Source: Lactiplantibacillus daoliensis
GTDB lineage: Bacteria; Bacillota; Bacilli; Lactobacillales; Lactobacillaceae
Length of the DNA: 64,000 bases
Direction of reading: 5' to 3'
Assembly (NCBI RefSeq): GCF_005405005.1
Contig: NZ_BJDH01000001.1
Location: forward strand, 372,001 to 436,000
How positions within the stretch are numbered: the first letter of the stretch is position 1; every line of letters starts with the position of its first letter. Made by a program: the position numbers and the translations under genes. The notes beneath the pieces were generated by a model. It was not told the DNA's origin and did no database searches. It was given only the letters and a program-made list of their open reading frames with translations. Of the stretch, positions 1 to 10,687 are shown piece after piece.

Positions 1-1685
1 TTCCGTTCCGCCGCTCGTTTGGCAATGACATCACAGAAACGCAGCGTTGGCGTTGCAATCGAACGATACGATGAATGAATATCCACAAACCGCACATCTG
101 GGAACGTTGACTTAAATTCGGCCGCCGTCTTATGTTCTTTTTCTGGATTTTCATCAAATGACACGTGCATGGCAATGACATAATCACCGATGGAACGGGC
201 ATAATTGACCGCTGCCGCCGTGACCCGCGTCACATTGGAAACCAGCACAATGACCGTGGCACCATCGTAGTCGTGTAACTCGGCTTTCTCCTGAGCAACC
301 ACCCGCAACTGGGCTGCTACACGGTTGTAGTGCACATGAATGCGATAGAACATATAAAGCAAGAGTGGCATCACTACAAGGTAAGGCCAAACATTGCCGA
401 AATGCAAGGCAAACAAGAAGACCACTAGGACTAATGAGATTAATGCCCCAAGTAAATTGACTGCGGCTTTAAGCCACCACCAACTGCCCCGTTCGCGCAA
501 CCAGTGCACGATCATCCCAGATTGAGATAAGGTAAACGGTACAAAGACCCCAACCGCATACAGTGGAATTAATAACGTTGTCTTCCCATGGAAAATGAAG
601 ATAAGCACAATCGCGCCAACAGCCAATGAGATAATCCCGTTAGAATAACCTAATCGATCACCACGATCCATGTAAGCGTGTGGTAAAAATTTATCTTTAG
701 CTAAGTTGTAAGCTAGAATTGGGAACGCTGAGAACCCAGTATTCGCCGCAACCGCTAAAATCAAAGCCGTCGATAACTGTAACAAGTAGTAGAACAAACC
801 ATGACCAAATACTGCCGTCGCAATTTGTGATAAGACAGTGTTATCAGCTTGTGGCTTGATGCCCAAGTAGTAACTCAAGTAAGTAATCCCACCAAAGAAA
901 ACTGCCAGGACAATGGCCATGATTGCTAACGTATTAGCAGCATTTCGACGTTTAGGTCGTTTGAAATTAGGCACCGCATTACTGATAGCTTCGACCCCTG
1001 TCAGTGATGAAGACCCTGACGAGAAAGCCCGGAAGAACAGGACTAAGGTCATGCCTTGAACTGGTGCCCCCATTGCTGCGGAGGCATGGTAAGTTAAGTT
1101 ACCACTCGCAATATTCATAATCCCCCATAAAATCATCCCGATAATCATGAGGATAAAGAAGTAAACCGGAAAAGTTAAAAATGACGCTGATTCACGCATG
1201 CCTCGTAAATTTAAAGCCATGATTGCAATCACAATCAACACGGCAATCAACACCTGATAGTTCACTAAGGACGGTACGGCTGAAGTAATGGCTTCAGTCC
1301 CCGAGGTCACGGAAACGGCCACAGTCAACATATAGTCAACTAACAGTGACCCACCGGCAACCAGTCCAGCTGGCCGCCCCCAGTTAGTACTAGCAACCAC
1401 ATACGCGCCACCACCCGAAGGATAAGCACGAATAATTTGCCGGTACGACATCGTAATGGCAAATAATAGAATCAGAACTAAGGCAGCAACATATAATTGA
1501 TACATTAAAGCTGCTGCTGAAAGGGTAATCAATACCGTTGTGATCTGTTCAGTACCATAGGCCACTGACGAGAGCGCATCTGATGACAGCAGCGCCAGCG
1601 CCTTGAACTTGGTGAGTGCTTGCCCACCTTCATCCATGGTTTTTAACGGTTTCCCGATAACCAACCGTTTTAAATAACGCCACAT
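1..1685 (-). CDS. kimA: KimA-type potassium importer (APC superfamily), 3' end outside window
   Basis: Partial gene: about 561 residues are visible from the ATG at 1685 and the reading frame is still open at base 1. The N-terminus has a positively charged segment, a GKPLKT motif and an AMLSSDALSSVAYG-like stretch (here ALLSSDALSSVAYGTEQ), then about 12 hydrophobic segments, with GGGAYVVA and GGSLLVDYMLTVAVS in the first part and a cytosolic tail after the last one. These match my memory of Bacillus subtilis KimA (YdaO), a high-affinity K+/H+ symporter inhibited by c-di-AMP, more closely than amino-acid permeases, although such genes are often annotated as amino-acid transporters. I see no clear ydaO-type riboswitch in the roughly 180 bases upstream. 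RBS is aaggag. Function is inferred from family resemblance. Confidence 0.8.
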   Translation of the reverse strand, partial: MWRYLKRLVIGKPLKTMDEGGQALTKFKALALLSSDALSSVAYGTEQITTVLITLSAAALMYQLYVAALVLILLFAITMSYRQIIRAYPSGGGAYVVASTNWGRPAGLVAGGSLLVDYMLTVAVSVTSGTEAITSAVPSLVNYQVLIAVLIVIAIMALNLRGMRESASFLTFPVYFFILMIIGMILWGIMNIASGNLTYHASAAMGAPVQGMTLVLFFRAFSSGSSSLTGVEAISNAVPNFKRPKRRNAANTLAIMAIVLAVFFGGITYLSYYLGIKPQADNTVLSQIATAVFGHGLFYYLLQLSTALILAVAANTGFSAFPILAYNLAKDKFLPHAYMDRGDRLGYSNGIISLAVGAIVLIFIFHGKTTLLIPLYAVGVFVPFTLSQSGMIVHWLRERGSWWWLKAAVNLLGALISLVLVVFLFALHFGNVWPYLVVMPLLLYMFYRIHVHYNRVAAQLRVVAQEKAELHDYDGATVIVLVSNVTRVTAAAVNYARSIGDYVIAMHVSFDENPEKEHKTAAEFKSTFPDVRFVDIHSSYRSIATPTLRFCDVIAKRAAER

Positions 1686-1863
1686 GATAATAACTCCTTT
1701 ATTTCAAAAATAATTATTCCCAAGTAAGTGCTAAGTCAAAGTTGATTTTACTACTTTAAATTAGTAAATACTACACGTTTAACTGGAACGCACTAACTTT
1801 TTCAACCCGCATAGCCCCCTAGTTTACTCCTGACTTTCCCACTTGGCTACTTATTTTTGACTA

Positions 1864-1894
1864 AAAAACACCCACTCAAATGAGCAGGTGTTAA
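1864..1894 (-). terminator. Intrinsic terminator after groEL
   Basis: On the minus strand AACACCTGCTCA and TGAGTGGGTGTT pair as a hairpin and are followed by a run of T residues. It lies just past the groEL stop codon. Confidence 0.85.
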
Positions 1895-1911
1895 AAAGTG
1901 TTAACTTAAAC

Positions 1912-3546
<1,635 letters not shown>

Positions 3547-3586
3547 TCACCTCATAAATAGTTTTTAAATAAATAATTTAAATGGA

Positions 3587-3871
3587 TTAGTCTTCGACTG
3601 CGACAATATCTTTTTCGTGTAAAACAAGATACGTAGACCCTTCATACTTAACTTCAGTACCAGCGTATTTGTCGAATAAAACTTGTTCGCCAACTTTGAC
3701 GCTTGGGGCTACCTTTGTGCCGTTATCTAAAACACGGCCATCGGAGACGGCAACAACTTTACCGCTTTGTGGCTTTTCTTTAGCATTATTCGCAATAACG
3801 ATGCCGCCAACTGTTTGTTCTTCTTCTGCTTGTTGTTGCAAAATAACACGATCACCTAATGGTTTTAACAC
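3587..3871 (-). CDS. groES: Co-chaperonin GroES (10 kDa)
   Basis: Heptameric lid of the GroEL folding chamber. The 94 residues cover the whole family length, starting [12 protein letters not shown], with the mobile loop around residues 18-30 ([10 protein letters not shown]) and the conserved end KDIVAVED. First gene of the groES-groEL operon, directly downstream of the promoter and the CIRCE inverted repeat, so expected to be repressed by HrcA and induced by heat. RBS ggaggg precedes the ATG. Confidence 0.99.
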   Translation of the reverse strand: MLKPLGDRVILQQQAEEEQTVGGIVIANNAKEKPQSGKVVAVSDGRVLDNGTKVAPSVKVGEQVLFDKYAGTEVKYEGSTYLVLHEKDIVAVED

Positions 3872-3895
3872 GTGAATCCCTCCATTTATTCTTTT

Positions 3896-3922
3896 TTAGC
3901 ACTCCTAAAGCCTAAGTGCTAA
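3896..3922 (-). promoter_or_regulatory. CIRCE operator (HrcA-binding site)
   Basis: Inverted repeat TTAGCACTC, nine-base spacer, AAGTGCTAA. It differs from the consensus TTAGCACTC-N9-GAGTGCTAA at one base of the right arm. It sits between the groES promoter and the groES RBS, where bound HrcA would block transcription start or early elongation. Confidence 0.95.
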
Positions 3923-3933
3923 TCACAAAATCA

Positions 3934-3961
3934 ACTATAACATTTTCATTTTAGAATGCAA
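3934..3961 (-). promoter_or_regulatory. Probable groES-groEL promoter
   Basis: On the minus strand TTGCAT and TATAGT are separated by 16 bases; the predicted start falls just before the CIRCE element. The -10 fits well, the -35 is weak (3 of 6). A consensus TTGACA also occurs a few bases further upstream but at an unsuitable distance. Confidence 0.55.
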
Positions 3962-3977
3962 GTTATTTGTCAATAAT

Positions 3978-4006
3978 TAGTCAAAGAATGTCAAATCGAC
4001 TATAAT
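3978..4006 (+). promoter_or_regulatory. Promoter of the CPBP protease gene
   Basis: TAGTCA and a perfect TATAAT with 17 bases between them, 55 bases upstream of the ATG. Divergent to, and close behind, the groES promoter. Confidence 0.65.
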
Positions 4007-4061
4007 GGGACTACTTAAGTCATTTTTGACTCGAAATCTACTCAGTTAAGGACGTGACAAA

Positions 4062-4697
4062 ATGGCCAATCGGCGCCAATCACTCAGCATTTTAATCGTT
4101 TACTTTATCGTCTACGCGTTGCCATCTTTATTAGTCACCGCGTTACCCCACTTAGGTTCCCAAGTCTATTTGATTCAGACCTTAGACTACCTAATCGGGG
4201 CCGTCATTTTAGGTTGGCTCGCTTGGCATCATGCCAAGCCAAATGCGATCGAACAACAACCAAGTTCCTGGCTAGCAACTGTTTTATGGGGGCTTGCTGG
4301 CACAGCCATTGTCATCCTTGGCCAAAACCTTATCTTAAACTTGACTCGACTACTGGGACAATCAACGGCTTCCGCCAACACGAGTACCTTACTGGCTGCT
4401 GGACAAAAGTACCCGTTCTTTTTCTTAGCCATTATCGTGGGCGCTCCCATTATGGAAGAAATCGTTTTTCGGAAAGTCCTATTTGGCTTTTTCGCCCCCG
4501 TAACTGGCGGTGTCGGAGCAGCCGTCATTTCCAGCATTCTATTTAGTTTCGCTCATGCAGACGGACATTTGATTCTATATGCGTTTATTGGCTTATTCTT
4601 CTGCTGGCTTTATCAACACACCGGCCGTATTCAAACCTCAATGATCGCGCATATTTTAATGAATTGTCTTGTCGTTGTCCCATTATTTTGGTCCTAA
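4062..4697 (+). CDS. CPBP family intramembrane metalloprotease (CAAX protease / Abi-like)
   Basis: Integral membrane protein of 211 residues with about six hydrophobic segments. Motif 1 EEIVFRKVLFG (EExxxR, near residue 127) and motif 2 FSFAHADGH (FxxxH, near residue 160) are the glutamates, arginine and histidine of the CPBP active site. In eukaryotes the family cleaves prenylated CAAX proteins; in lactobacilli members are tied to bacteriocin self-immunity or have no known target. No bacteriocin gene is visible here, so the substrate is unknown. Start ATG with AAGGA 11 bases ahead. Monocistronic, with a bidirectional terminator shared with the convergent rex. Confidence 0.9.
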   Translation: MANRRQSLSILIVYFIVYALPSLLVTALPHLGSQVYLIQTLDYLIGAVILGWLAWHHAKPNAIEQQPSSWLATVLWGLAGTAIVILGQNLILNLTRLLGQSTASANTSTLLAAGQKYPFFFLAIIVGAPIMEEIVFRKVLFGFFAPVTGGVGAAVISSILFSFAHADGHLILYAFIGLFFCWLYQHTGRIQTSMIAHILMNCLVVVPLFWS

Positions 4698-4700
4698 AAT

Positions 4701-4737
4701 AAAAGACGTAGCCAGCCTTATGCTAGTTGCGTCTTTT
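4701..4737. terminator. Bidirectional terminator between CPBP protease and rex
   Basis: Imperfect inverted repeat of about 16 bases beginning AAAAGACG and ending CGTCTTTT, A-rich on one side and T-rich on the other, between the two convergent genes. Confidence 0.8.
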
Positions 4738-4744
4738 AAAATAA

Positions 4745-5407
4745 CTATTTTTCGTCAGCTGATTTATCACCAAGCTGTTCGCCATAGTGTTCAATAAAAT
4801 AAATCAAGGTTTGTAGCTCATTGGTCAAATCAACGTTTTGCACCCGGACCGTTTCTGGCACTGAAATGCGTAAGGGCGTGAAATTCATGATCCCTTTGAC
4901 ATTTGCTGAAACTAATTCATCCGTCACTTGTTGAACCACAGAAGTTGGCACCGTTAAGATGGCAATTTCAATTTGTTGTTCAATCAGTTGTTTCTTAAGT
5001 TCTGACATTGGGTAAACGGGAACGCCACTCTGAACGGTATTCGCAAGGGCTTCATTAACATCAAAAGCTGCTGAGATTCGCACGTTACTGTTCTTGTGAA
5101 AATTAAAATTGAGCAAGGCATGCCCTAAATTACCGACCCCAATCAAAGCGACATTCGTTAAAGTGTCTTGATTTAAAATCTTTTTGAAAAAGGTCAATAA
5201 TTTTTCAACATCGTAGCCATAGCCACGTTTACCAAGTGCCCCAAAATATGAAAAATCACGCCGAATCGTGGCTGAATCAACTTTAACCGCCTCAGACAGT
5301 TCTGTTGATGAGACACGCTTTTTGTCTGCATCTAATAAAATGTTCAAATACCGATAGTAAATGGGTAACCGTTTCGCCGTTGCCCGAGGAATCTTTGTTT
5401 CTGCCAT
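4745..5407 (-). CDS. rex: Redox-sensing transcriptional repressor Rex
   Basis: Homodimeric repressor that reads the NADH/NAD+ ratio and controls fermentation genes. Of the 220 residues, about 1-80 form a winged helix ([24 protein letters not shown], typical of Rex) and the rest a Rossmann domain with [12 protein letters not shown] near residue 90 binding NAD(H). A C-terminal helix ([11 protein letters not shown]) serves domain swapping. RBS aaggagg precedes the ATG. The ABC-F gene is divergent, and two TTGTGAA half-sites in the shared upstream region could mean autoregulation. Confidence 0.98.
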   Translation of the reverse strand: MAETKIPRATAKRLPIYYRYLNILLDADKKRVSSTELSEAVKVDSATIRRDFSYFGALGKRGYGYDVEKLLTFFKKILNQDTLTNVALIGVGNLGHALLNFNFHKNSNVRISAAFDVNEALANTVQSGVPVYPMSELKKQLIEQQIEIAILTVPTSVVQQVTDELVSANVKGIMNFTPLRISVPETVRVQNVDLTNELQTLIYFIEHYGEQLGDKSADEK

Positions 5408-5572
5408 TTGGACGACCCTCCTTATTAAAAGTTTGTGAATTTGCTGACACTATTCTAGCATACCCCAACACTTTGTGAAATAATATTTACTTATTATTCC
5501 GTTTCATTAGGGCTAATTGGCGCAATATGCTACAATTATTTGACGAATCAACCCTGAAAGGAGCTTATAATC

Positions 5573-7549
5573 GTGATTTTATTGCAAGTGCAACAAGTCA
5601 TGCGGCGTTTTGGCGCTGATGTCTTGTTCGATAACGTACAAATGGACATCCAAGATCATGCGCGCGTCGCTTTAGTTGGCCGTAATGGTGCTGGAAAATC
5701 CACACTTTTAAAAATGATTGCCGGAGAAACTGTCCCTGATGAAGGCCAAATTTCAATGCGCAAAGGCCTGACCATCGGCTACCTGGCTCAAGATCAAGGC
5801 CTGAATAGTGCCAATTCTATTTGGGAAGAAATGAGCAGTGTTTTTGCTGGCTTACATAAGTTAGAAGCACAAATGCATCAATTAGAAGACCAGTTGAGTG
5901 ATCCCGCGGTCATCGCTGATCAAGCCACTTATGAACAAACCCTTAAAACTTATGATCAAGTTCAAACTGATTTTCAACAACAGAATGGCTATGGCTATCA
6001 AGCTGAAATCCGTGGCGTCTTACATGGTTTCCAATTTGATGCGGATGTTTATGACAAGTCAGTGACCGAATTATCTGGTGGTCAAAAGACTCAATTAGCT
6101 TTAGCTAAACTGTTGCTCGAAAAACGTGACCTCTTAATCTTGGACGAACCGACTAACCATTTGGACGTCGAAACGCTCACTTGGTTGGAAAGTTATTTAC
6201 AATCGTATACAGGTTCCTTATTAATTGTCAGTCATGACCGATACTTCTTAGACCGTGTGGTCAATGAAGTCTATGACCTTTCGCACCACGAGATGGTCCA
6301 CTACACTGGCAACTACGACCAGTACGTTCAAACAAAAGCTGCTCGAATTCAAGCGGAATGGAAACACTACGAGAAACAACAAGCCGAGATCAGCAAGCTG
6401 GAGGACTTTGTGAACCGCAACATCGTTCGGGCTTCAACGACCAAACGTGCCCAGTCGCGTCGTAAACAGCTCGCCAAAATGGACCGGTTAGAACGCCCTG
6501 ATAGTGATGACAAAACGGCCCACTTTGGCTTTCATGCTAGCAAGCAAAGCGGCAACATCGTTTTAACAGTCAAAGATGCTGCCGTTGGCTATCAAGGTCA
6601 GATCTTGTCAGCTCCCGATAACCTAAATGTCAAAAAACACGAGGCCATCGCGATCGTTGGACCGAATGGGATTGGTAAATCAACGCTCCTAAAGAGCATC
6701 CTTGGCCAGATTCCATTCATCAAAGGGCAAGCCGTCTTTGGGACGAATGTCGTCACCGGTTATTACGATCAGGAACAAAAAAACTTACATGATCGTAAAA
6801 CTGTTCTGAGTGAATTGTGGGATGAACACCCTACGACCCCTGAAAAAGATATTCGAACCATTCTGGGAAGCTTCTTATTCACCGGAGAAGATGTCGATAA
6901 ACCGATCAACGCCCTATCAGGTGGCGAACGGGCCCGCCTGCTACTAACGAAGCTGGCAATGCAAAATGACAATTTTCTTATTTTAGATGAACCGACTAAC
7001 CATTTAGATATCGACAGTCGCGAAGTGTTAGAAGTTGCGCTAAACGACTTTGACGGCACCCTACTCTTCGTTTCACATGACCGTTACTTCATTAACCAGG
7101 TCGCCACCAGCGTAGTCGAAGTTTCACCAACTGGTACCGAATTATTCTTGGGTGACTATGACTACTATATCGATAAAAAACAAGAACAAGCGGAATTTGC
7201 CGAAGCTGCCGCTAGTGCCGCTGCTGAAAGTGAAAGTGCCGCCAACGCTGATCAAACCAGCGCGGTACCAGATTCACGTTCAAAGGGACAACAAACCTAC
7301 CAAGCCAGCAAGCAACAACAACGTGAAAAGCGCAAACTAGAACGTTCCGTGGCGGCTCTTGAAGAAAAAATGAGTACCCTTGAGTCCCAAGCAACCAGTA
7401 TTCAAGAACAAATGTCACAACCAGAAGTTTTTGCAGATGCCGTTAAGTTACAAGATTTCCAGAAAGAATTGGACACAGTCACAGCCGAGCACGAACAGGC
7501 CGAAAACGACTGGACTGAACAAGCCGAACAACTTGAAAATCTCGACTAA
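5573..7549 (+). CDS. ABC-F family ATPase, YdiF type
   Basis: Soluble ribosome-associated ATPase with two ATP-binding cassettes and no membrane domain; the family acts on translation elongation or antibiotic protection. Seen in 658 residues: Walker A GRNGAGKST (about residue 37), first signature LSGGQKTQLALAK, Walker B LLILDEPTNHLD, a linker of charged residues, second Walker A GPNGIGKST, second signature LSGGERARLLL, second DEPTNHLD and a C-terminal coiled coil (about 560-658) rich in Gln, Glu and Ala. The divergent neighbour rex and following tsaD match the Bacillus ydiF-rex-gcp neighbourhood. Start is GTG with AAAGGAG eight bases ahead. Confidence 0.9.
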   Translation: MILLQVQQVMRRFGADVLFDNVQMDIQDHARVALVGRNGAGKSTLLKMIAGETVPDEGQISMRKGLTIGYLAQDQGLNSANSIWEEMSSVFAGLHKLEAQMHQLEDQLSDPAVIADQATYEQTLKTYDQVQTDFQQQNGYGYQAEIRGVLHGFQFDADVYDKSVTELSGGQKTQLALAKLLLEKRDLLILDEPTNHLDVETLTWLESYLQSYTGSLLIVSHDRYFLDRVVNEVYDLSHHEMVHYTGNYDQYVQTKAARIQAEWKHYEKQQAEISKLEDFVNRNIVRASTTKRAQSRRKQLAKMDRLERPDSDDKTAHFGFHASKQSGNIVLTVKDAAVGYQGQILSAPDNLNVKKHEAIAIVGPNGIGKSTLLKSILGQIPFIKGQAVFGTNVVTGYYDQEQKNLHDRKTVLSELWDEHPTTPEKDIRTILGSFLFTGEDVDKPINALSGGERARLLLTKLAMQNDNFLILDEPTNHLDIDSREVLEVALNDFDGTLLFVSHDRYFINQVATSVVEVSPTGTELFLGDYDYYIDKKQEQAEFAEAAASAAAESESAANADQTSAVPDSRSKGQQTYQASKQQQREKRKLERSVAALEEKMSTLESQATSIQEQMSQPEVFADAVKLQDFQKELDTVTAEHEQAENDWTEQAEQLENLD

Positions 7550-7552
7550 TAA

Positions 7553-7591
7553 AAAAGTGAGCTGATAAAAAAATCAGCTCGCTTTTTTATT
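7553..7591. terminator. Terminator between ABC-F gene and tsaD
   Basis: GAGCTGAT-loop-ATCAGCTC hairpin flanked by A-run and T-run, so it can serve both convergent genes. Confidence 0.85.
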
Positions 7592-7597
7592 AGTTAA

Positions 7598-8635
7598 TCA
7601 ATGGACCATATTAGGCATCCAATCAAATTCCAGACTAGGATCAGCATTCAAGGTCGCATCGCCAAATTGATGATGTTGGTATTGAATATAGCCCGCTGCC
7701 CCAATCATCGCACCGTTATCACCACACAAATTCAATGGTGCTAAGACTAATTCAGTATTTGGAAACTTACTTGGTAATTCAGTTTGTAGGCGTTCGCGTA
7801 ACCCATGGTTGGCCGCGACCCCACCAGCTAAAACAAGTTGTTTAACTGGACAAGCTTCCAAGACGCGCATGGTTTTTGATGTTAACACATCTACCACACT
7901 GGCCTGGAAACTCGCTGCCAAATCATTTTTACTCAAAGTGTCACCAATTTGATCCGCATGGTGCACGGTATTGATGAAAGCACTCTTCAACCCACTAAAA
8001 CTGAAGTCATAGTTGTCTTCATCAATCATCGCCCGTGGAAAGTTAAAGGTATCCTGACCCTGATGTGCCATTTCGTCGATGACTTTACCAGCCGGATAAG
8101 GGACACCCAATACCCGACCGATTTTATCATAGGCTTCACCAGCCGCGTCGTCACGAGTTTCACCAATGATCTCAAATTGACCATCTGCTTGCATATATAC
8201 TAACTCAGTGTGCCCCCCAGAAACTAAGAGTGCCATTAGTGGAAACTCAAAGGGTTTCACAAAGCGAGCCGCATAAATATGCCCCGCCATATGATTAACC
8301 GGAATCAATGGTAAGTGATGCGCGTAGGCGACCGTCTTAGCAGCATTGACTCCCACCAAGAGCGCCCCAACTAAACCTGGCCCATAGGTGACTGCAACAG
8401 CATCCAAGTCATCATAAGTCACCTGTGCTTCAGATAGGGCATCTTCGATACAGATAGTGATTTCTTCAATATGATGGCGACTAGCAACTTCAGGTACCAC
8501 ACCACCAAAGCGTTTATGACTGTTAATTTGCGTCGCAACCACGTTGGATAAAATCGTTTGACCATCAGCAACAACTGCCACACTCGTTTCATCACAACTA
8601 GATTCGAACGCTAAGATTAAATTTTGTTTCTCCAC
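7598..8635 (-). CDS. tsaD: tRNA N6-threonylcarbamoyladenosine synthase subunit TsaD
   Basis: Transfers threonylcarbamoyl from TC-AMP to A37 of ANN-decoding tRNAs, together with TsaB and TsaE. The 345 residues begin [12 protein letters not shown] and carry the metal-binding motif NHMAGH (about residue 110) and VSGGHTEL, both diagnostic of the Kae1/TsaD ASKHA fold. Start is GTG with AAGGATGG ahead; no ATG suits. Last gene of the tsaB-rimI-rimI-like-tsaD cluster, 13 bases after the second GNAT gene. Confidence 0.98.
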   Translation of the reverse strand: MEKQNLILAFESSCDETSVAVVADGQTILSNVVATQINSHKRFGGVVPEVASRHHIEEITICIEDALSEAQVTYDDLDAVAVTYGPGLVGALLVGVNAAKTVAYAHHLPLIPVNHMAGHIYAARFVKPFEFPLMALLVSGGHTELVYMQADGQFEIIGETRDDAAGEAYDKIGRVLGVPYPAGKVIDEMAHQGQDTFNFPRAMIDEDNYDFSFSGLKSAFINTVHHADQIGDTLSKNDLAASFQASVVDVLTSKTMRVLEACPVKQLVLAGGVAANHGLRERLQTELPSKFPNTELVLAPLNLCGDNGAMIGAAGYIQYQHHQFGDATLNADPSLEFDWMPNMVH

Positions 8636-8648
8636 AAGTGACCATCCT

Positions 8649-9107
8649 TCATTTAATGATTTTACGCATAATTAAGGCATCTTCACTAGGATGCTGATAA
8701 TAGTTTTTGCGCGTTGAAATCTGTTCAAAACCACACTGTTCATATAATTTTTGAGCGGGCGTATTACTCTGGCGAACTTCCAGAAAGCATTTTGCCGTTG
8801 GCGTTAACTGTGCAAAAGTTCTTTGCAACATTAGCCGCGCGTAACCGTGCCGCTGAAATGCTGGTAACACCGCAACATTAGTAATCTCTGTTTCATCTAA
8901 TACCGTTGTTTGGCTGATAAAGCCAATCGGTTGTTGCACTCGAACTAATAACTGGTAGCAAGACTGTGGTAACGCTAGGTCCGCCGCAAAAGTTGCCAAT
9001 CGCCAAGGTGCCCCTTCCGGATAGGCAGCCGCAGCTAACTCGTAGCAAACTTGAGCAACAGGCACGCCGGTCCAATCCACGTCCTTAATGAATTGTAGCT
9101 CAGTCAT
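8649..9107 (-). CDS. GNAT N-acetyltransferase, RimI-like paralogue
   Basis: About 152 residues with a single GNAT fold: the acetyl-CoA loop is FQRHGYAR, followed by [20 protein letters not shown], the RimI-type segment that shapes the peptide-N-terminus site. It overlaps the end of rimI by eight bases, so translation is probably coupled. ATG 9107 is taken as start; a GTG lies six bases upstream. Two RimI-like proteins in tandem are unusual next to tsaB/tsaD; the target of this more divergent one (a ribosomal protein N-terminus or another protein) cannot be told from sequence. Confidence 0.85.
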   Translation of the reverse strand: MTELQFIKDVDWTGVPVAQVCYELAAAAYPEGAPWRLATFAADLALPQSCYQLLVRVQQPIGFISQTTVLDETEITNVAVLPAFQRHGYARLMLQRTFAQLTPTAKCFLEVRQSNTPAQKLYEQCGFEQISTRKNYYQHPSEDALIMRKIIK

Positions 9108-9681
9108 CTTCACGATCCGTCAATACTTTGTAAGTCATATCAATGGCATCTTCGTGATCGCCAAAGTAATAACGCTTTTTAACACCCGTTTTTTCAAAGC
9201 CTAAATTCTGATATAACCGTTGCGCATTCGTATTACTGTAACGAACTTCAAGCGTCACTGTGCGATATTTTAAATAGCCTGCCCGTTTTATCATCGTTTT
9301 CATCATAAAGCTGCCCAAACCTTGATTTTGAAAATCTGGGTGCACCGCAATATTCGTGATATGCGCATCTTGACGACGATCATCAAACGCACAACCACAA
9401 AATGCACAGAGACGGTCTTCGTGGCGCATGACAATATAAAAACGTCCACTTTGACGGCGCAACTCCGTTTTAAAGGCATTTTCATCCCAAGGTGTCTTAC
9501 CAGCATAGACGGCTCTTTCAATCGCCAGCATTTCAGGGACATCGGTAATTAATGCCCGTGAGACATAGTAACCAGTTGTACCAACTTGGACCACATGGTT
9601 ATCGATTTGCATGATTTTCTGGCGACGATTATTGCGATTTTTAGTAATCTTCTGAAGGTACTGCTTAAATCTTTTCAACAT
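9100..9681 (-). CDS. rimI: Ribosomal protein S18-alanine N-acetyltransferase RimI
   Basis: GNAT enzyme expected to acetylate the N-terminal alanine of S18. Of 193 residues the first about 27 are a basic, low-complexity extension (many K, R, N, Q) absent from compact RimI proteins. The core has FQNQGLGSFMM (acetyl-CoA loop) and TLEVRYSNTNAQRLYQNLGF. Start at 9681 overlaps the tsaB stop by 17 bases and has AAAGAGGA upstream; an internal ATG at 9612 lacks an RBS. Confidence 0.9.
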   Translation of the reverse strand: MLKRFKQYLQKITKNRNNRRQKIMQIDNHVVQVGTTGYYVSRALITDVPEMLAIERAVYAGKTPWDENAFKTELRRQSGRFYIVMRHEDRLCAFCGCAFDDRRQDAHITNIAVHPDFQNQGLGSFMMKTMIKRAGYLKYRTVTLEVRYSNTNAQRLYQNLGFEKTGVKKRYYFGDHEDAIDMTYKVLTDREDD

Positions 9682-10390
9682 ACGGCGCGTGGTCCTCTTT
9701 CGGATGTTTGGCTAACCAGTCGCGTTCTGCTTGCGTTAGCCGTAAGTAGTTAGGAACAAAAGTATGAATTTCTTTCACCGGTGCAGCCGTCCGACCCATT
9801 AGGCCTAAAACAACTGCTTGTGGTAAATCTAATTGAGATTGTGCACGGACAAACTGGTCACCCAGTTGTGCTTGCAACGCGGTCTCATATTGTGTCACAT
9901 CACTCCCAATAAACACAATTGGTTCATGGTATGTCGCCAACTGCTGACACCATTCCGTCACACTAATATGTTGATCAGGTAAGACACTAACTGGTTGACC
10001 TTGTTTGATTCGATATAACCCAGTAAATAGATTATCTCGACGTGCATCAAACAATGGTGCCACTAGTTGTCCTTCTGCCACCACATTACCAGCTAAAACT
10101 GCCAGGCTAGATAACCCAACTAATTCCTTATGTAGCGTAAATGCCAATGTTTTTGCAGTTGTGACCCCGATCCGTAAACCTGTATATGAACCAGGACCAG
10201 CTGCAACAACCACACGATCCAGTTCATCGGCCGTCAAGCCAGCTTGGCTAATCGACTTTTCAATAATTGGTAACAACGTACTACTATGATTGCGACTCAT
10301 ATTAGTCGTAGTCGTAGCAAGCACTTTTGTATCATCTAAGACCGCCACACTCAGTGGCCGATTGGACGTCTCAATTGCCAACAACTTCAT
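9665..10390 (-). CDS. tsaB: tRNA threonylcarbamoyladenosine biosynthesis protein TsaB
   Basis: Partner of TsaD in t6A37 synthesis, an inactive ASKHA-fold paralogue. The 241 residues begin MKLLAIETSNRPLSVAVL and contain AAGPGSYTGLRIGVTTAKTL (about residue 67), the family signature. First gene of the cluster; its stop overlaps rimI. RBS gaggagc precedes the ATG. Confidence 0.97.
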   Translation of the reverse strand: MKLLAIETSNRPLSVAVLDDTKVLATTTTNMSRNHSSTLLPIIEKSISQAGLTADELDRVVVAAGPGSYTGLRIGVTTAKTLAFTLHKELVGLSSLAVLAGNVVAEGQLVAPLFDARRDNLFTGLYRIKQGQPVSVLPDQHISVTEWCQQLATYHEPIVFIGSDVTQYETALQAQLGDQFVRAQSQLDLPQAVVLGLMGRTAAPVKEIHTFVPNYLRLTQAERDWLAKHPKEDHAPYVEKI

Positions 10391-10618
10391 ATTAAAAAAA
10401 GCTCCTCATTTTGAATTACTTCACATATCTTATCATAATTTACCGGCTTTGAAAGGAATCCAGCCGTTTTCAAGGCGTTTACAGCCAAATCCTAAGCATT
10501 TTACAAAAAAAGCAATTATTCGCGACTAAATATTGGGGCTAAGCCGCCCAATATTTACGATGTAATCTATTCGTAAACATTCTTTACATAACTTATACCA
10601 ATTATTCACTGATAATTT
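10391..10618. other. Divergent intergenic region tsaB / phnD with TTTACA repeats
   Basis: No gene is visible. Copies of TTTACA lie at 10478, 10500, 10583 and 10627, with degenerate versions near 10593 and 10603-10618, at spacings close to multiples of 11 bases. This resembles the PhoP (Pho box) arrangement of Bacillus and would suit a phosphonate operon. No terminator or conserved RNA is evident. Confidence 0.35.
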
Positions 10619-10647
10619 TTCACACGTTTACATTGCCTTGTTATCCT
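10619..10647 (+). promoter_or_regulatory. Probable phn operon promoter
   Basis: TTCACA (5 of 6) and TATCCT (4 of 6) with 17 bases between them, about 40 bases ahead of the phnD start. A TTTACA lies in the spacer. Confidence 0.5.
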
Positions 10648-10687
10648 ACACAGGTAACTAATATTACTTTGGAGGTAATTGATTATT

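Noticed and set aside
184-390. A 68-codon frame on the minus strand inside kimA
   Set aside because: It overlaps the KimA frame, which is unmistakable.
1686-1863. Possible ydaO riboswitch before kimA
   Set aside because: The G-rich GGGGGCTATGCGGG stretch does not give the ydaO core; no confident match.
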